10,064 nucleotides of DNA from positions 1 through 10,064 of the forward strand of contig CAJVPJ010001399.1 of assembly GCA_910592205.1 (NCBI GenBank). Direction: 5' to 3'. The stretch comes from Paraglomus occultum. Its lineage: Eukaryota > Glomeromycota > Glomeromycetes > Paraglomerales > Paraglomeraceae. Each line of letters begins with the position of its first letter. The first letter of the stretch is position 1. Under the pieces are notes generated by a model. The model made no database searches, had not been told where the DNA came from, and saw only the letters and a program-made list of their open reading frames with translations. Position numbers and translations under genes: made by a program. Positions 8,250-10,064 of the stretch are shown here, piece by piece.

Positions 8250-8420
8250 CAGTGGACTCTCCCTAATACTAAGTGCATGAGATCCCTAAGTGCAGGAAAT
8301 AATCTGGTCCCATGTGTGAATTCAATATTACTGATTCTCCCTAATACTAAATGCAGGTTTCTCTCTAAGTGCAGGCATTGACCCCAGTCTCAATGACCCG
8401 CACTTAGGGAGAGTCCACTG
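8250..8420. mobile_element. 171-bp MITE, pogo/Tigger-like (Tc1/mariner superfamily)
   Basis: The element has perfect 17-bp terminal inverted repeats, CAGTGGACTCTCCCTAA, flanked on both sides by TA (8248-8249 and 8421-8422), the target duplication of Tc1/mariner elements. CAG at the tip followed by ACTCTC is typical of pogo/Tigger-like termini. It has no coding capacity, so it is non-autonomous. Inside are two diverged direct repeats (about 8258-8300 and 8336-8378) built from TCTCCCTAATACTAA and CTAAGTGCAGG, possibly transposase-binding sites. It lies 136 bp upstream of the LYR gene start codon. Confidence 0.85.
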
Positions 8421-8422
8421 TA

Positions 8423-9925
8423 CAGTATATTCAGAGTTGAGCGGTTGTATAGGAATTTGGAGTTTTACATCATATTTATATGTTTACAATAAAAAATCAC
8501 ACGATTAATGATATATAAACTTGATCTATGTCAGATTCTTTGACAATTTATAAATTACGCGATATGAATTCAGTTAATACAGTGTTTCGCTTTTTGTTGG
8601 GCAATACAATTCGTTTGTCGGAAACTTTTCGCCTGCAACCAGAACACAATTGTTATATATATACATGTTGACTGGCTTTGAGCCATAACGGGTTATTTTT
8701 ATACACTTTGATCGTGCCATGTATCTACATAGTAGTTGCTTTATTGATATACATCGCTTCTCCTCACAATAGTATTAAACTAATATTGTAGTCAGTTGTC
8801 GATAAAAAAGTATGTAAATGAATGCCTTAACAATTCATAGGCTTTTAAAGTATGAATTTAATAATAATAGAAAAACACGGGAGTAACTGCATCCCATTTT
8901 AAATATTAGAAATACTTGCTTCGATATTCGGTATAACGATTATAGTAAATACAGCCACTTTATACACCAACCTCGCAAAACTCCTATTTTTTATTACAAC
9001 GCCTTTCATTGAGAAACTTTCCTCTCGCAATATTTTTAAACAGGAGTCATACAAGACGTATTACTGTAAGCGAAATTGAATAGCAAATTCCATTTACCAT
9101 CGGCTAAAATCTTAATTAGCTTTTACATGCGAAGCATCTTGATTAATTTGCCTTGCTTATGCTTTTATTCGCATTTTAATTTGGCTTAATCTTATTAATG
9201 ACTTGAATTTGTACAAGAAAAAGCCAAACAAAGAAAAACGAGTGCAGAATTCTTGAAACATTGCAACAAACCAGGCAAAGGCTTTTATCCAATACAAGTC
9301 AACTTACTGAATATTAATCAATGCTTCGACCAATCAAAGGTCAAACTTTAATACTTGAGAGCTAACATAATTAAAGTTAAAGTTCATTGCAAATGAAATT
9401 GAACGACCACGGGGTATTTTCGTGGCTGGGCTACATTCCACAGCAAAACCTATAAACATTGTCATCTGATCGCCCCTGTGTCTTCTGTTCAAAATTGAGT
9501 TTAATATCAATACTGATGCTTACTCTGCGGGAAATGTCTTTTTTTTTTGATAGACTTTAATATTGTTATAGATGGTTTCACCTTTACGTTTTTAGTATTA
9601 ATAGTAATGTTTGTCTCTTAAACGTAAGAAGCAAAAATAGCAAATGATATTTCTGTGGCAGTTTTTAAAAAAGGAAACCCGCGTGAGACAAATCTGGACC
9701 CCTGAACTATTGTGTAGCATCATGTCCACTCTGTTTGTCTGTAACACGCTCCAAATAATATTAACGATTCTGTGCGCGTTGATATTGTCTCTGAAAATAT
9801 CTAACGAAACATGAAAAGAAAAAAGAGATACAATGAATCCTAAGTAGAAAATGTGTGTGAGGTTGGTAACTCCATTTTCACCTAAAACGTATGGCATTCC
9901 TCAATGTTTACAACCTTTTGTCCTT
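8423..9925. other. AT-rich intergenic region without a supported gene
   Basis: Only short, poorly structured ORFs occur. Points noted: a CCAAT at 9330, a less AT-rich patch at about 9401-9480 with a small CCACG/CGTGG inverted repeat and a TATAAA at about 9450, and a T10 tract at 9539-9548. These might belong to a promoter, but nothing firm links them to a gene. Confidence 0.45.
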
Positions 9926-9930
9926 TATGA

Positions 9931-9938
9931 TATAAATA
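9931..9938 (+). promoter_or_regulatory. TATA box of a possible rightward gene
   Basis: TATAAATA lies in a less AT-biased stretch, followed by a C/A-rich leader-like sequence (about 9985-10019) and an ATG at 10020. The ATG is followed by CAG then GTCTAA, so it is either not the start or is immediately spliced. The gene body would lie beyond the window. Confidence 0.35.
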
Positions 9939-10064
9939 GACGGACTACCAATATTCGCAGCGGGCAACTCCCCGCTTGCTACAAGTCACACCAACACACA
10001 AAATTATCAAAATCACTGAATGCAGGTCTAAGTGAGCAATCTTATCAAAAGTAGAAACGGCGAA

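Noticed and set aside
9202-9351. Open frame with FLKHCNKPGK, reminiscent of Sec61-gamma/SSS1
   Set aside because: No ATG, spacing between EFV and FLK is too long, and no downstream exon encoding the conserved membrane segment was found.
9598-9897. 99-codon minus-strand ORF with a hydrophobic stretch
   Set aside because: Composition is that of translated AT-rich DNA, there is no recognised motif, and no supporting splice or promoter signals.

Overview
The window is eukaryotic nuclear DNA: AT-rich, with genes broken by short introns (57 to 121 nt) whose 3' ends carry clear CTRAY-type branch sites. That intron style, together with a LYR-motif protein of a kind I know mainly from fungi and a RecQ zinc module with the tight spacing seen in fungal Sgs1, points to an early-diverging fungus. 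An animal source cannot be excluded. No bacterial, organellar, tRNA, rRNA or CRISPR features were found.

Layout, left to right. (1) Bases 1-358 (+) hold the 3'-terminal exon of a RecQ/BLM/Sgs1-like helicase gene (zinc-binding module plus a short tail), with a poly(A) signal just after the stop. (2) Bases 1022-3598 (+) hold a complete DET1 (De-etiolated 1) homologue that I could rebuild as 11 exons, 610 residues, every splice junction in frame; one intron is GC-AG. (3) Bases 3995-5632 (-) hold an unrecognised basic, low-complexity, probably nuclear protein (4 exons, 468 residues), convergent with DET1. (4) Bases 6280-6519 (+) hold an orphan open segment that may be an exon. (5) Bases 6787-8114 (-) hold a LYR-motif protein (3 exons, 390 residues). 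(6) Bases 8250-8420 hold a 171-bp pogo/Tigger-like MITE just upstream of the LYR gene. (7) The rest is AT-rich and non-coding by eye, except for a TATA box near the right end that may serve a gene beyond the window.

The most striking signal is a perfect 75-bp inverted repeat. Bases 1-75, at and just before the RecQ-like exon, are the exact reverse complement of bases 1956-2030, which are the last 13 nt of DET1 exon 4 plus 62 of the 72 nt of DET1 intron 4. Almost the whole of a DET1 intron is therefore an antisense copy of the start of the neighbouring RecQ exon, or the reverse. It could record an intron gained by template switching, a mobile intron, or an assembly or amplification artefact.

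The genes do not form an obvious pathway. DET1 and RecQ both belong to nuclear, genome-related processes, while the LYR protein is expected to act in mitochondria.
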